DNA of 64,000 nucleotides from Cytophagaceae bacterium ABcell3 (GTDB lineage: Bacteria; Bacteroidota; Bacteroidia; Cytophagales; Cytophagaceae): assembly GCA_030913385.1 (NCBI GenBank), contig CP133159.1, positions 4,691,001 through 4,755,000 of the forward strand. The letters run 5' to 3'. The notes below the pieces were generated by a model. That model was not told the DNA's origin and did no database searches. It was given only the letters and a program-made list of their open reading frames with translations. The position numbers and the translations under genes were made by a program. Shown here piece by piece: positions 17,990 to 27,231 of the stretch (within the stretch, counting starts at the first letter, position 1; every line of letters starts with the position of its first letter).

Positions 17990-18544
17990 CTATTTTATGC
18001 TCTGCTGCATAAAATCACTTATTTCATTTAAATCTCCCCTTCTACTTTCAGCTCCTGTCCATATATAAAACATCCTATCCTCATACACCCAAAAATCTTG
18101 GGGAGCTTTATGGAAATGATAATTAAAATCTACCCCCTCACCAAATATATCTAACATTTTTTCTGCATCCTCTTTCTGTTTAAACACATATTCATTAATA
18201 ATATACTCTTTATTATATGAATCAATTAAAACAACTGAATATATCTTTTCACACACAAAAAGATTAACTGTATCAACTTTTTGTGTATTATTAAGATGCA
18301 CCCAAAATTTCTCTTTCCATAAGTTTTCTTCAATAATATTCTCTTTAACCTTTAAATTTCTACTTTCCCATTTATCGTTAAATGACATTAGCAAAGAATA
18401 ACTCTTATTCGTTTTTCCGTCTTCAAGATCAATCTCTTCTTCATGTTTTTCCACTAAGTTTTGATCTGCAATTTCCTCAGAAGTGTTAGAGATTTCACAT
18501 GAAAAAAAAAGAAGTACTATAAATACTAAATGCAAGTTTTTCAT
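17990..18544 (-). CDS. Lipoprotein, putative immunity to T14, 184 aa
   Basis: The N-terminus MKNLHLVFIVLLFFSCEIS has a lipobox (LFFSC, Cys16), so it should be exported and lipid-anchored. The mature part is an unrecognised alpha/beta domain with FWVYEDRMFYIWTG. It starts 1 base after the T14 frame ends. A periplasmic or envelope immunity fits the peptidase/amidase-like T14 tip, whose target would be in the cell wall. Confidence 0.7.
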   Translation of the reverse strand: MKNLHLVFIVLLFFSCEISNTSEEIADQNLVEKHEEEIDLEDGKTNKSYSLLMSFNDKWESRNLKVKENIIEENLWKEKFWVHLNNTQKVDTVNLFVCEKIYSVVLIDSYNKEYIINEYVFKQKEDAEKMLDIFGEGVDFNYHFHKAPQDFWVYEDRMFYIWTGAESRRGDLNEISDFMQQSIK

Positions 18545-18545
18545 T

Positions 18546-20855
18546 TTATTTATTCAATCTCCACAAAGTTGTTTGATTATTTTTAGATAAACTGCTATAA
18601 ATATGAGTTTCAGTCAATAGCCATTGATCAAGCTCAGAAGCAGAAAACTCTCTCCACCCCCCTGTTCCCGACCTATGTCCAATAGGGTTTTCATTACGAT
18701 AAACAGGATTTTGGTCTGAAAGGAAGTATCTTACATTATCCGGGTCTGATGTATCCAATATTAATGTCACGGAATGCCACCCTCCACTTATACTCAAACC
18801 AAAAATTGAATACCCTAAATCACCGTTAGTCATAGATAAAGAAGTTTCTGATGGCTTTTGCCCCTTATAGGTAAACTCAGATCCTTTAAAAGAATAATCA
18901 ATTGTCTTTGGTTTACTTGCTTTATTTAATTCCCCTAATTTTCCATAGGTAATATCAATTCTTGAGTCTGTTTTCTTCCCTTTTTCAATTAGGTATCCAT
19001 CTTTGCCATTACTATGCAACTTCAAGGTATTATCGTTTAAAACCGTCCTAACTGCCTTATTTAGAATAGTGATACAATCCATTCTTCCTTCTTTTTTTGA
19101 TTTTGCTGCATTCTCAGTAAACAAAGATTTTAAATCTTCAATTTCTTCTTTTGCAAAAGTTCTTCCTGCGTCAAGAGCTCTTTGAGTTAAAATATCTTTT
19201 GCTTCTTGACTTATTTTAGGATCAGAATTGTTTAACTCCCTTTGCACAGCTTCATCTGTGTAATTACTAAGATTATCCCAACCATGTTCAATTAACTCGT
19301 TTGATTCATCAAATGCTTCTCTTGAAGCATAAGGAATAGGAGTATCATCACCACCCTCAGTATTATTCTCATTTTGAGGATTACTCCCAGTATCAGGATT
19401 GTTCTCCACCTGGTTCACGTCCTCCAGTCCGTCCAGGTCATTGGCCACTATCGGCTTGTTACCCGCATACTGGTACGGTGTATAGAACGGATAGTCCCCC
19501 GCCAGCGGATCCACACTCACGAACCTGCACGTCCATGCATTGTAGTACCTCATGCCATAGTAGTACAGCCCGCTCTCTTCATCTTTTTCCTTCCCACAGA
19601 ACCTATATCTCTTCTTGCCAAAGCTTCCGAAAGAAGTTTCCCCAAAGGGCGTGTATTCCTCTCTGCTTACTAACGTACCATTGCTGTCAACTTGTATACA
19701 ACTGCTGCCCAAATGATCTTCCAGGTTGTACTTTATCGCTGGCTTCGTATCGCCCATGGCATCGCCTATGCGTATGGTGGCTATCCTGCTCTGGTCGTCC
19801 ATGATGTGCAGTATGTTCTGCTCCGTAACAGTACCACCGTATTGTCCTATTATCCATTGCCCTATCTCCAAATCCGGTATGGCAATGCCCTGATCATAGA
19901 CCCCTATAGTCCAAATACCTATTTCAAGATCGGGAATAGCATTTCCAGTGGCCATACTGCTTTCCCTGCTATGCTCAAATATCCCGTCTATGTAGGTAGT
20001 GCTTTTATAAGAACCGTCCTGCTTTTGCACCAGCTTTTTTATGCGGTTGCCGCCACTGTCATACAGATAAAAGGCATTGAGACTTGGTTCTCCCTCACCT
20101 GCCTGTATGCGGAAGGACTTCAGCCGGTCTGCGTAGTCCCATGCAAAATGCCGGGACTCTCCTTCTCTTATGATATTGCCGTTTACATCATGTATAAAGC
20201 CATAAGCCGTCTGCCCTATGGTAATGTCTTCTAATATATTCTTATTTTCTGTGTATGTAAAACTTCTTGTAAAGTTTCCGCCGGTGGCTATGTGCTGCAG
20301 TCCCTGAATGTTGCCCATCTTGTCATAGCTGTAATGTTGGGTATATCCGCGTGTCAGTGTGGGGTCATGGCTCCTGTACGTATCGTCCCAGGGCTCAGCA
20401 GCGGTGGTGGCTGTTTCCCTTCCGGTGGCGGAGAGTAGCCGGTACAGGGCATCGTATGTATAGTCTTTTTCCAGTATGTCCGTGCCGCCTACGCCGCTGC
20501 CGGGGGCACGGTTGATGATGGAGGTGATATTTCCCGAAAGGTCGTATTCATAAAAATTGTCCTGCCGCACGGTTCCGCTGGCGTAGTTATAGGCAAGGCC
20601 GTTTTTCTCATACCTTTCCGTACGCAGCCTTTTGAGGCGGAAGTTGTCCTCGTCATAGGCGTAGCGTGTCATCATGCCGTTGCCAAAAGCTATCAGGGTT
20701 CGCTGTCCGCGGGCATTGTAGGCAATGCGCTCCACGTAGACCTGCTCTTCTGAAGCTTCTGTATTCTTCAGCCCCACTTGCTCCAGTGCGCCCGAGCGGT
20801 TATATCTAGGAAGGAGTATTTTCCGTTCCTGCTCCACGTCTTCGGGAAATTGCAT
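18546..20855 (-). CDS. Orphan RHS module T14, papain-like peptidase/amidase tip
   Basis: 769 residues. RHS repeats and full core start at MQFPEDVEQ and end at VANDLDGLED; the core is the YTPFG allele. The tip (about residues 490-769) contains GRMDCITILNKAV (candidate catalytic Cys), GLSISGGWHSVTLIL (candidate His) and FLSDQNP (Asp/Asn), the order of a papain/NlpC-like Cys-His-Asp triad. Together with its lipoprotein partner this suggests a peptidoglycan amidase or endopeptidase (inference from motifs). The upstream edge is the chimeric junction plus the hairpin at 20900. Confidence 0.75.
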   Translation of the reverse strand: MQFPEDVEQERKILLPRYNRSGALEQVGLKNTEASEEQVYVERIAYNARGQRTLIAFGNGMMTRYAYDEDNFRLKRLRTERYEKNGLAYNYASGTVRQDNFYEYDLSGNITSIINRAPGSGVGGTDILEKDYTYDALYRLLSATGRETATTAAEPWDDTYRSHDPTLTRGYTQHYSYDKMGNIQGLQHIATGGNFTRSFTYTENKNILEDITIGQTAYGFIHDVNGNIIREGESRHFAWDYADRLKSFRIQAGEGEPSLNAFYLYDSGGNRIKKLVQKQDGSYKSTTYIDGIFEHSRESSMATGNAIPDLEIGIWTIGVYDQGIAIPDLEIGQWIIGQYGGTVTEQNILHIMDDQSRIATIRIGDAMGDTKPAIKYNLEDHLGSSCIQVDSNGTLVSREEYTPFGETSFGSFGKKRYRFCGKEKDEESGLYYYGMRYYNAWTCRFVSVDPLAGDYPFYTPYQYAGNKPIVANDLDGLEDVNQVENNPDTGSNPQNENNTEGGDDTPIPYASREAFDESNELIEHGWDNLSNYTDEAVQRELNNSDPKISQEAKDILTQRALDAGRTFAKEEIEDLKSLFTENAAKSKKEGRMDCITILNKAVRTVLNDNTLKLHSNGKDGYLIEKGKKTDSRIDITYGKLGELNKASKPKTIDYSFKGSEFTYKGQKPSETSLSMTNGDLGYSIFGLSISGGWHSVTLILDTSDPDNVRYFLSDQNPVYRNENPIGHRSGTGGWREFSASELDQWLLTETHIYSSLSKNNQTTLWRLNK

Positions 20856-21507
20856 TTCGGTTCATAGCTGTAGTGTCGGGTGTAGCCCTATGCTGGAAGC
20901 TTGTTGGTGAAAACACCAACAAGTGGAAAAGGTTTTCTTTATTTTTTAGGGGGAAGATCAGGCAGTCTTTTGCCCAGGCTTTGTAATTGCCGCCCCCAAG
21001 GGATTTGAGCAAACCATATTTCTCTGCCGTTCCTATAAGGTATTTGTTCTCTTTGACATGGAACTGGCCGGTATTATAGCCGATTTCTGATTTTGCATAG
21101 TCAAGGTTTCTGCCCTGCAGGTATGCTTTTGCTTTTTCGCTATTGGTGACCGCATTCTGCATAAAGCCGAACACTTTGGTAAGCAGTGCTATTTTGTCAA
21201 GTGCAGGTGTTTTTACTTGTGCCATGGGTTTGGATGGGGCTATATGATGGTTTTCTTTAAGCCATTTGATTGCTTCGTGTGTACTTACTTTCAGGTATTT
21301 CTCTGTAAGGCTGATCACGTCCATGGTCCCGGTCGTGCAGTTAGATGAAAAGCAGGTGCAGATCTGTTTTTCTTTTGAGAACTGTAGTGAGGGTGTTTTG
21401 TCATTGTGGAATGGGCAGCAGGTTTTTTTATGCTTATCAAGTGTTAATCCTAAGTGCCGGGCTACTTCTATGATATCCAGTCTCGCTTTAAGCTCTTTGA
21501 TCTCCAT
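20806..21507 (-). CDS. CHC2 zinc-finger primase, 3'-truncated
   Basis: The frame is 233 codons long, but only the first about 193 (to LKNKENLF) are primase sequence. The rest reads through the hairpin and out-of-frame RHS DNA. The N-terminus has the CHC2 zinc ribbon of DnaG-type primases (CPFHNDKTPSLQF ... CTCFSSNCTTGTMDVISL). The toprim catalytic domain is missing, so it cannot prime DNA synthesis. It is probably the remains of a plasmid- or phage-like element captured at the module boundary. Confidence 0.75.
   Translation of the reverse strand: MEIKELKARLDIIEVARHLGLTLDKHKKTCCPFHNDKTPSLQFSKEKQICTCFSSNCTTGTMDVISLTEKYLKVSTHEAIKWLKENHHIAPSKPMAQVKTPALDKIALLTKVFGFMQNAVTNSEKAKAYLQGRNLDYAKSEIGYNTGQFHVKENKYLIGTAEKYGLLKSLGGGNYKAWAKDCLIFPLKNKENLFHLLVFSPTSFQHRATPDTTAMNRNAISRRRGAGTENTPS
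20900..20923. repeat. Boundary hairpin repeat (copy at T14)
   Basis: Identical hairpin to 12148-12171, between the T14 RHS start and the truncated primase gene. Confidence 0.85.
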
Positions 21508-21508
21508 G

Positions 21509-21727
21509 TTATTTCAAAGGTTTAAGGTTTGAAAGGATGTCCCTCAGCTGCATGACATGAAAAAATACGTCCGACAGTTCCCCGAACTTAAAGTGATGTT
21601 CTCCGCTATGGACTACGGTCACATAAAGCAGCTCGTCCATCAGGCCGGACAGTTTCTCCGGTGAACTTATCTGAAAAAGCTCTTCCAATTGGCGGTAGTC
21701 GTAGCGGTAGGAAAATTTTTCGCTCAT
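21509..21727 (-). CDS. Small hypothetical protein, 72 aa (second copy)
   Basis: The start at 21727 (MSEKFSYRYDYRQLEELF) is chosen because it matches the copy at 12757-12975; the frame is open further upstream. The function is not recognised. It precedes the primase gene by 1 base and is divergent from XRE 21880. Confidence 0.6.
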   Translation of the reverse strand: MSEKFSYRYDYRQLEELFQISSPEKLSGLMDELLYVTVVHSGEHHFKFGELSDVFFHVMQLRDILSNLKPLK

Positions 21728-21824
21728 GTGGAAAAAAAATTTAATTATACCTTTTTGCTCCAAAGGTAGCATTTAGGTATTAACACGCAAGACTTTTATG
21801 TCTTTTTTTATCCACAAAAAGGAG

Positions 21825-21854
21825 TATTTTTGTATATTATTCGCTTTAAAAGCG
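21825..21854 (+). promoter_or_regulatory. Promoter and candidate operator of the second XRE copy
   Basis: TATTTTTG at 21825-21832 (TAnnTTTG type) and the inverted repeat CGCTTT-A-AAAGCG at 21842-21854, conserved from the copy at 13072-13101. Confidence 0.5.
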
Positions 21855-21879
21855 TTTTATACGTTAAAAAATCGCATTT

Positions 21880-22218
21880 ATGACCCTTGGAGAGAAAATA
21901 AAACTGACACGTTCAAAGAAAAAGCTTTCACAGCAAGAGCTTAGTGAGAAGGCCGGAATACACCAAAAAAATATTTCCAAGTATGAAAAAGACCTGGTGA
22001 TCCCTTCGGCTGTGGTATTAAAAAATATTGCCGATGCCCTGGAGGTCACCACTGATTATTTACTGGGAAGCGAAGAGACGAATACCATTAAAGATACTGC
22101 CCTGCTCAAGCAGTTTAAAGAGGTGGACACTATGCCCGATGAAGATAAAAATACCCTCATGAAGGTTATCAATGCCTATATCAGGGATTTTAAAACTAAA
22201 AGTGCTTATTCGTACTAA
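21880..22218 (+). CDS. XRE-family helix-turn-helix regulator, 112 aa (second copy)
   Basis: Nearly identical to 13127-13465: HTH segment KLSQQELSEKAGIHQKNISK and the same C-terminal tail, with one residue change visible (LLKQ for LLRQ). Same divergent arrangement and same downstream DUF4259 gene. It lies beyond the immunity gene of T13, antisense to the array. Confidence 0.85.
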   Translation: MTLGEKIKLTRSKKKLSQQELSEKAGIHQKNISKYEKDLVIPSAVVLKNIADALEVTTDYLLGSEETNTIKDTALLKQFKEVDTMPDEDKNTLMKVINAYIRDFKTKSAYSY

Positions 22219-22257
22219 ATTAAAGAACAAGAGCCTTAAAATAAAAACAGTAAATCT

Positions 22258-22653
22258 ATGGGAGCATGGAGTGAAAAAAATTTCGGAAACGATAGTGCCT
22301 TAGATTGGGTAAATGAATTCTTAGAAAGCCCCTCAATTGACTTTGTTCAGGACACTCTTCAACAAGTAATTGAAAACGATGATTATATAGAGGTTGATGA
22401 AGCAACTTCTGCTTTAGCTGCTGCAGAAGTTGTTGCTGCCCTGAAGGGGAAACCATCCTCTGACTTTCCAAAGGAGATTCATGATAATTTAGCAAGTTTA
22501 TCCCAACCTGATGGCTTAGACAAACTTGCTGTTCAGGCAGTAAACAAAGTAATATCCGGTTCAGAACTTCAGGAACTTTGGGAAGGTGATGGATCAATCC
22601 CAGATCCGGAATGGAGGGCGGCTATAAATGACCTTCTTAATAGGCTTAAATAA
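22258..22653 (+). CDS. DUF4259-like protein, 131 aa (second copy)
   Basis: Same protein sequence as 13505-13900, in the same position between the XRE gene and the convergent 160-aa gene. The perfect protein identity beside the more diverged primase genes suggests that this part was homogenised recently. Confidence 0.65.
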   Translation: MGAWSEKNFGNDSALDWVNEFLESPSIDFVQDTLQQVIENDDYIEVDEATSALAAAEVVAALKGKPSSDFPKEIHDNLASLSQPDGLDKLAVQAVNKVISGSELQELWEGDGSIPDPEWRAAINDLLNRLK

Positions 22654-22654
22654 A

Positions 22655-23137
22655 CTAACGGATCGTATATCTTTCTTTTAATGGACTTGTACGGCCTGAA
22701 TACATATCTATCAAAATTTGTTGAATATTCTCCTCGCTCCAAACAATAGGCATTTCCATGCCTATTACTTCTTCTTTGTTTTCTGTAACACGCATACGGC
22801 CATCAGCTTCAAATATTATATAAATCTCCTTATAAGTACCATCCGGATTTAAGGACTTGTCTGGTTTTGCTCTATATGGTAATATTTGAAATTTATCTTC
22901 TAGAGGCAATTCTCCAATTATTTCAAAAATACTACCAATCGATTTAATATCAACAGCAGTGGTATATTTAATGGGTTTCGATAGAATAAATTCTAAATTT
23001 CCAATTTCCTTATTTGTTTTAAAATCATAAAAAGCACACCATGCTGATGTGATTATTCTACCATAGATAAAATAATCATTTTCTAATTTTATCTTAAAGA
23101 CTCCACCTATAGGAGCATATGTTTTCTTTCTTCCCAT
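22655..23137 (-). CDS. Putative immunity protein of tip T13, 160 aa
   Basis: Second copy of the T16 partner (one residue difference, EIYIIFE for EIYVIFE). It is now separated from most of its cognate tip by the ISAs1 element at 23193-26224; only the last few tip codons (about 23145-23192) remain next to it. It could still protect against the T16 toxin if expressed. Confidence 0.65.
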   Translation of the reverse strand: MGRKKTYAPIGGVFKIKLENDYFIYGRIITSAWCAFYDFKTNKEIGNLEFILSKPIKYTTAVDIKSIGSIFEIIGELPLEDKFQILPYRAKPDKSLNPDGTYKEIYIIFEADGRMRVTENKEEVIGMEMPIVWSEENIQQILIDMYSGRTSPLKERYTIR

Positions 23138-23433
23138 ATTTTTTATAAACCTGTATATTTACTTATTCCACCAAACATTCGAGGGTGAACATCAAGGCTG
23201 ACGCATTTAAGTTTCAGGGTGTAAGGAACTGCCTTACAGGGCGTTCCGCAAGTCTCATAACCTTTATTGGGTTTATTTAATATATGGGTGCCTTACGGGG
23301 CACTGATGATACAAATATAATAATTTTTTAATTGATAATCAGTGTTTTAACATTTTTTGCTTGACTTTTTTCTATATAGAGAACTCAATTAAAAAATTCA
23401 GTTTCCGATTCATTTGTTCGTATATTTGGCACT

Positions 23434-24456
23434 GTGTCAGAACCAAGAAGAACCATCAAAGGCAATTTCAAATATCCGCTGCAGGAGATCCTGTTTCTGT
23501 GCGTAAGTGCCGTTGTCAGCAATGCGGGGGACTGGCATGAGATTGTTACATTCGGCAAAGAAAAAATTGAATGGCTACGTAAATTTTTTCCTTACCGTAA
23601 CGGTGTCCCTTCGCACGATACCCTGGAAAGGGTATTTGCAAAGATAGTACCGGATGAATTTGGCGAGTGTTTTGTAGAGTGGGCATCAACCATGTTCAGA
23701 CCAGTCGAAAACGAGACAATCAATATTGACGGGAAGCGGATCCGTGGATCGTATGACAACAGAAAGGGCGCCAATGCATTGCACATGGTATCGGCTTATG
23801 CCACCGCTAACCAGCTTACCCTCGGTCAATTGGCCGTGCCAGACAAAAGCAACGAGATCACAGCCATTCCCAAGCTTTTGGATATGATAACTGTTGAAAA
23901 CACAACAGTGACAATAGATGCCATGGGCTGCCAAAAAGATATTACGGAAAAAATAATCCGGAAAAACGGTGATTATGTAATTGCTGTAAAGAACAACCAG
24001 AAAGAGCTATTCCAGCAAATAGACAGGGCTTTTAAAAAACAGGTAATTGCAGATGTGCACAAACAGATAGACACGGGACATGGCAGGTTGGAGAGCCGCA
24101 CCTGCAAACTGATAAATGACCTGAGGTTCATAGATGCAGCACATCAATGGTGCGGCATAAAGTCAGTGGCAAGGTTAGAGTCAGAGCGCTATAACAAGCT
24201 TACAGGAAAGCAGGAGCAACAGGTGAGGTATTATATAAGCAGCCATGACAAGACCGCTGAATGGCTTAACGGTACAATACGCAACCACTGGGCAATTGAA
24301 AACAAGCTGCACTGGAGCCTGGATGTGGTTTTTGGGGAAGATAGTTCCAGAAGAAGAAAGGGATATACAGCACAAAACTTCCACATCTTAAATAAAGTGT
24401 CCCTGATCTTGTTACAAAAACATAAATCTAAGGAGGGGATACTGGAAAATTGTTAA
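23434..24456 (+). CDS. ISAs1-family (H-repeat type) transposase, 340 aa
   Basis: DDE transposase related to the H-repeat-associated proteins of E. coli Rhs loci. Motifs: NIDGKRIRGSYD, TVTIDAMGCQKDI, VKNNQKEL and the C-terminal HWAIENKLHWSLDVVFGED. A GTG start at 23434 is used. The normal C-terminal tail appears to be missing after HKSKEG, where the nested IS begins, so activity is uncertain. Confidence 0.85.
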   Translation: MSEPRRTIKGNFKYPLQEILFLCVSAVVSNAGDWHEIVTFGKEKIEWLRKFFPYRNGVPSHDTLERVFAKIVPDEFGECFVEWASTMFRPVENETINIDGKRIRGSYDNRKGANALHMVSAYATANQLTLGQLAVPDKSNEITAIPKLLDMITVENTTVTIDAMGCQKDITEKIIRKNGDYVIAVKNNQKELFQQIDRAFKKQVIADVHKQIDTGHGRLESRTCKLINDLRFIDAAHQWCGIKSVARLESERYNKLTGKQEQQVRYYISSHDKTAEWLNGTIRNHWAIENKLHWSLDVVFGEDSSRRRKGYTAQNFHILNKVSLILLQKHKSKEGILENC

Positions 24457-24499
24457 CTGATTGTCTATTAGTATTCTGAACCGGTCAAAAAATAAAAAG

Positions 24500-24546
24500 A
24501 AACCCCGAAAATAGGCCAAAAAGGCTTTTTTCGGGGTTTTTCTTTT
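24500..24546 (+). terminator. Rho-independent terminator between the two transposase genes
   Basis: AAACCCCGAAAA pairs with TTTTTTCGGGGTTT around a GCC-AAAAA-GGC tip, followed by TTTTCTTTT. It stops plus-strand transcription entering the nested element. Confidence 0.75.
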
Positions 24547-24590
24547 GTTATTTTTGATTTATCAGAAAAAAAACAACTCTTAAAAGTACA

Positions 24591-25928
24591 ATGCAGATAT
24601 CTATTTTTCAAGACCCGTACCAATATTCTTACAAGTGGCATATTTTTAAGGGAACTGACTTAGGGAAGATATATGATACGATTCCTTGGGATGACCTGGA
24701 AGAATGTTTGCCTACTCAAAATAGTCCTGTAGGGGCGCCACGATGGTTTAGCAACAAGGGAATGTTTGCCCTGATGTTTTTAAAGGCCTATTTAAACCTA
24801 AGCGATGAAAAGCTGATTGAGAGGTTCAATACCGACTTTAGCCTCCAATTCTTTTGCGGTAAAAATCTTAACAATGAGATTGTTAAAGACAAGACTATTG
24901 TAAGTCGGATTAGAACCTATATAGCAGATCATGCCGATATGGATAAAGTACAAGGAGCCCTGGTCAATGCCTGGAAAAAGGATATGGGCAATACCCATGT
25001 ACTTTTGATGGATGCTACATGTTATGAAAGCTACGTTCGCTTTCCAACTGACGTAAAACTTCTTTGGGAGTGCTGTAAGTTTGTTTTTGAAAAGCAGCTA
25101 TATAAGTATTGCAAGGTATTAAAGATAGCCCGGCCCAGGAGCAAATACTTTGTCCAGAAGAAGCTTCAGTTGGGTTATGACCGTATAAGGCGAAAGACTT
25201 ATAACAAAGGGCTAAAGCGAAGAAAGTCATTGGTTTATTTATTAGAAAAAGGGCTTAAGCAGTTAGATGAATTACTGGAAACATACCCATCAATCACATT
25301 AAACCCTCTGCAAGCAAATTACTTGTCAACTTCAAAAAAGATACTTGAGCAACAAACTTTTTTACTAAGCAACCCTGCCAAAGAACTAAAAAACAGAATA
25401 GTAAGTTTGTCAAAGCCTTACCTTAGGCCGATAATAAGGGGAAAGGAAACCAAGCCTGTTGAATTTGGAGCCAAGGTACACATGATGCAGGTTGACGGAA
25501 TCAATATAATAGACCACATCAGTTTTGATGCATTTAATGAAGGGACAAGGTTAAAAACCTGTGTAACAAAGCACAAAGGAATATTTAAAGAGTGCCATCA
25601 ATTAGGTGCGGACAAAATATACGCTACCAATGCCAACCGCAACTTTCTTACAGAAAATAAAATATTTACCTGCTTCCCCAAAAAAGGCCCTAAAAAACAC
25701 GGCAAGGCTGAATCTGTACTTCAATCAGCAATAGGGGCAAAACGGGCCACGGTTATGGAGGGGAGTTTTGGTGTTGAGAAAGAACACTATGGATTAAGAA
25801 AGATAAAGGCAAGGCAGGAAAAAACGGAAAGAGTCTGGATTTTCTTTGGAATTATGACCGCCAATGCTGCCAGAATAGCCAAAAGAAAATCCGTCCAAGA
25901 CTCACCACATCTACAACAAGTGGCTTAG
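24591..25928 (+). CDS. IS1182/IS5-type transposase, 445 aa
   Basis: DDE transposase with an N-terminal DUF772-like region (DTIPWDDLEECLP ... MFALMFLKAYLNLSDEKLIE). The first catalytic Asp is in LLMDATCYESYVRFPTDVK, and the C-terminal part has GSFGVEKEHYGLRKIKAR carrying the Glu. The frame is intact. It is nested inside the ISAs1 element; the exact inner ends and target duplication could not be fixed by eye. Confidence 0.8.
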   Translation: MQISIFQDPYQYSYKWHIFKGTDLGKIYDTIPWDDLEECLPTQNSPVGAPRWFSNKGMFALMFLKAYLNLSDEKLIERFNTDFSLQFFCGKNLNNEIVKDKTIVSRIRTYIADHADMDKVQGALVNAWKKDMGNTHVLLMDATCYESYVRFPTDVKLLWECCKFVFEKQLYKYCKVLKIARPRSKYFVQKKLQLGYDRIRRKTYNKGLKRRKSLVYLLEKGLKQLDELLETYPSITLNPLQANYLSTSKKILEQQTFLLSNPAKELKNRIVSLSKPYLRPIIRGKETKPVEFGAKVHMMQVDGINIIDHISFDAFNEGTRLKTCVTKHKGIFKECHQLGADKIYATNANRNFLTENKIFTCFPKKGPKKHGKAESVLQSAIGAKRATVMEGSFGVEKEHYGLRKIKARQEKTERVWIFFGIMTANAARIAKRKSVQDSPHLQQVA

Positions 25929-26024
25929 ACTGATAACAAAGTATTAAAGTTACAAGGGATAGGTGCGTCCAATCCTCAAAAAATATAAATTTATCCTAGT
26001 CCCTGCCCTCTATAAACATCAAAA

Positions 26025-26210
26025 TTGGAAATTTCAGACGAGTTAAAGAGCGATAACAAAAAGAAACGAAGTTATATGTTATTAGAAAAGTACAATTTTT
26101 ATTTTTTAATGATTAATTTTCCAAGAAGCCCTAAGGAAACAAAACCCAAAAAAAGGTATAAGGCAATATTCAATGATGCTTTCAGGGAAGAAATTTTAGA
26201 TGTTTTTTAA
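26025..26210 (+). pseudogene. Possible displaced C-terminal piece of the ISAs1 transposase
   Basis: A short plus-strand frame ending KKRYKAIFNDAFREEILDVF, just inside the ISAs1 right repeat. Its position and basic-aromatic ending suit the missing tail of the 340-aa transposase. The match is by position only, so confidence is low. Confidence 0.35.
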
Positions 26211-27231
26211 ATGCGTCAGCCCTGGGGTGAACATTTGCAAAATGATGATAAACTCTGCCCAAAAGGTTTCTTCTGCTGACTCCTCTAATACTATTGGCAG
26301 AAGTACCTCCTCCCTCATAATACCCTCCAGTTTCTACCCTATCTTTTTGAGCACCTCCATGAAAGTCTATTAATTGTTGTTCTCTTCCTCTGATAGCCAG
26401 ATAGCCTTTAATTCCATCGGCAGATCTATCCACCACTGCATCGTCGAATCCTTCTAATTTTGCCTCGTCCTTGCCTCTGTACCTGTTCTTAACAATGTCA
26501 TCCGGGGTTTGATCCGTTGTTCCGCTTGTCCTTCCAGAATATACTTGGCCAGTAACAGGATTTGTTCTTGTATAGGTAACCCACCTTCTATTAGGATCTT
26601 TTTGCTTATCCCTTGGAGCTAAAGGATCTGGCTCTTCTTCATATTTTAAAAATTTTTCCGGGTTTGCATCAGGATCAGATAAGATTCTTTCGATTTTATA
26701 TCTTTTTATCTTTTCCTTTTGAGCAGAAGACTCGGTGTCTCCTCTTAAGAGCATTGAAACAGCACCAATTAATGCATTTCCTACTGTTGCCAACCGAGAA
26801 AAAAAAGTACCTACCACTCTCCAAAAATTTGGCCTCTTTGCCAATTCTTTACTGCCACTTTCAACCGCCTTAGTAAAACCTGCACCTTCAATAAGCCCAA
26901 TATCAGGATCCTTTGTACCAATTATCTCCACCTCATCTAACATATATCCATCTTCCCCAGAACCAAACGGATCAATATCGTGGAGGTTCTCAGGGTTTAC
27001 ATCAATATTATCTGATGAATTTGGCTCACCACCTCCACCACCTCCACCCTCACCGCTTTGTGGTGTAGGATTGTTTCCTTCACTTTCTAATCCGTCTATA
27101 TCGACAAAATTTATAGGCCTGTTACCTGCATATTGGTACGGGGTAAGGTTTGCGTATTTAGGAGCTAATGGATCTATATTAATAAACCTGCACGTCCAGG
27201 CATTGTAATACCTCATTCCGTAGTAGTACAA
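26182..27231 (-). CDS. Orphan tip module T13, GIY-YIG-like tip, 3' end replaced by IS DNA
   Basis: 349 residues beginning in the RHS core (YYYGMRYYNAWTCRFINIDPLAP) and passing NFVDIDGLES. A Gly-rich linker, a helical region with FFSRLATVGNALIGAVSML and the tip VTYTRTNPVTGQVYSGRTSG follow. After FANVHPR the frame enters the ISAs1 right end (ADAFKKHLKFLP), losing the last 11 tip residues (MFGGISKYTGL). T16 carries the undamaged tip. The immunity gene lies across the IS at 22655-23137. Confidence 0.7.
   Translation of the reverse strand: MYYYGMRYYNAWTCRFINIDPLAPKYANLTPYQYAGNRPINFVDIDGLESEGNNPTPQSGEGGGGGGGEPNSSDNIDVNPENLHDIDPFGSGEDGYMLDEVEIIGTKDPDIGLIEGAGFTKAVESGSKELAKRPNFWRVVGTFFSRLATVGNALIGAVSMLLRGDTESSAQKEKIKRYKIERILSDPDANPEKFLKYEEEPDPLAPRDKQKDPNRRWVTYTRTNPVTGQVYSGRTSGTTDQTPDDIVKNRYRGKDEAKLEGFDDAVVDRSADGIKGYLAIRGREQQLIDFHGGAQKDRVETGGYYEGGGTSANSIRGVSRRNLLGRVYHHFANVHPRADAFKKHLKFLP

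Larger units (their letters stand above)
23193..26224 (+). mobile_element. ISAs1-family element interrupted by a second IS, inserted in tip T13
   Basis: The ends are an 18-bp inverted repeat with one mismatch (CAAGGCTGACGCATTTAA at 23193-23210 and its complement at 26207-26224). The 10-bp target duplication GGGTGAACAT flanks it at 23183-23192 and 26225-26234. Removing the element restores the tip sequence seen in T16 (FANVHPRMFGG). The size (3.0 kb) is explained by a second transposase gene of another family nested in the right half. Confidence 0.9.
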
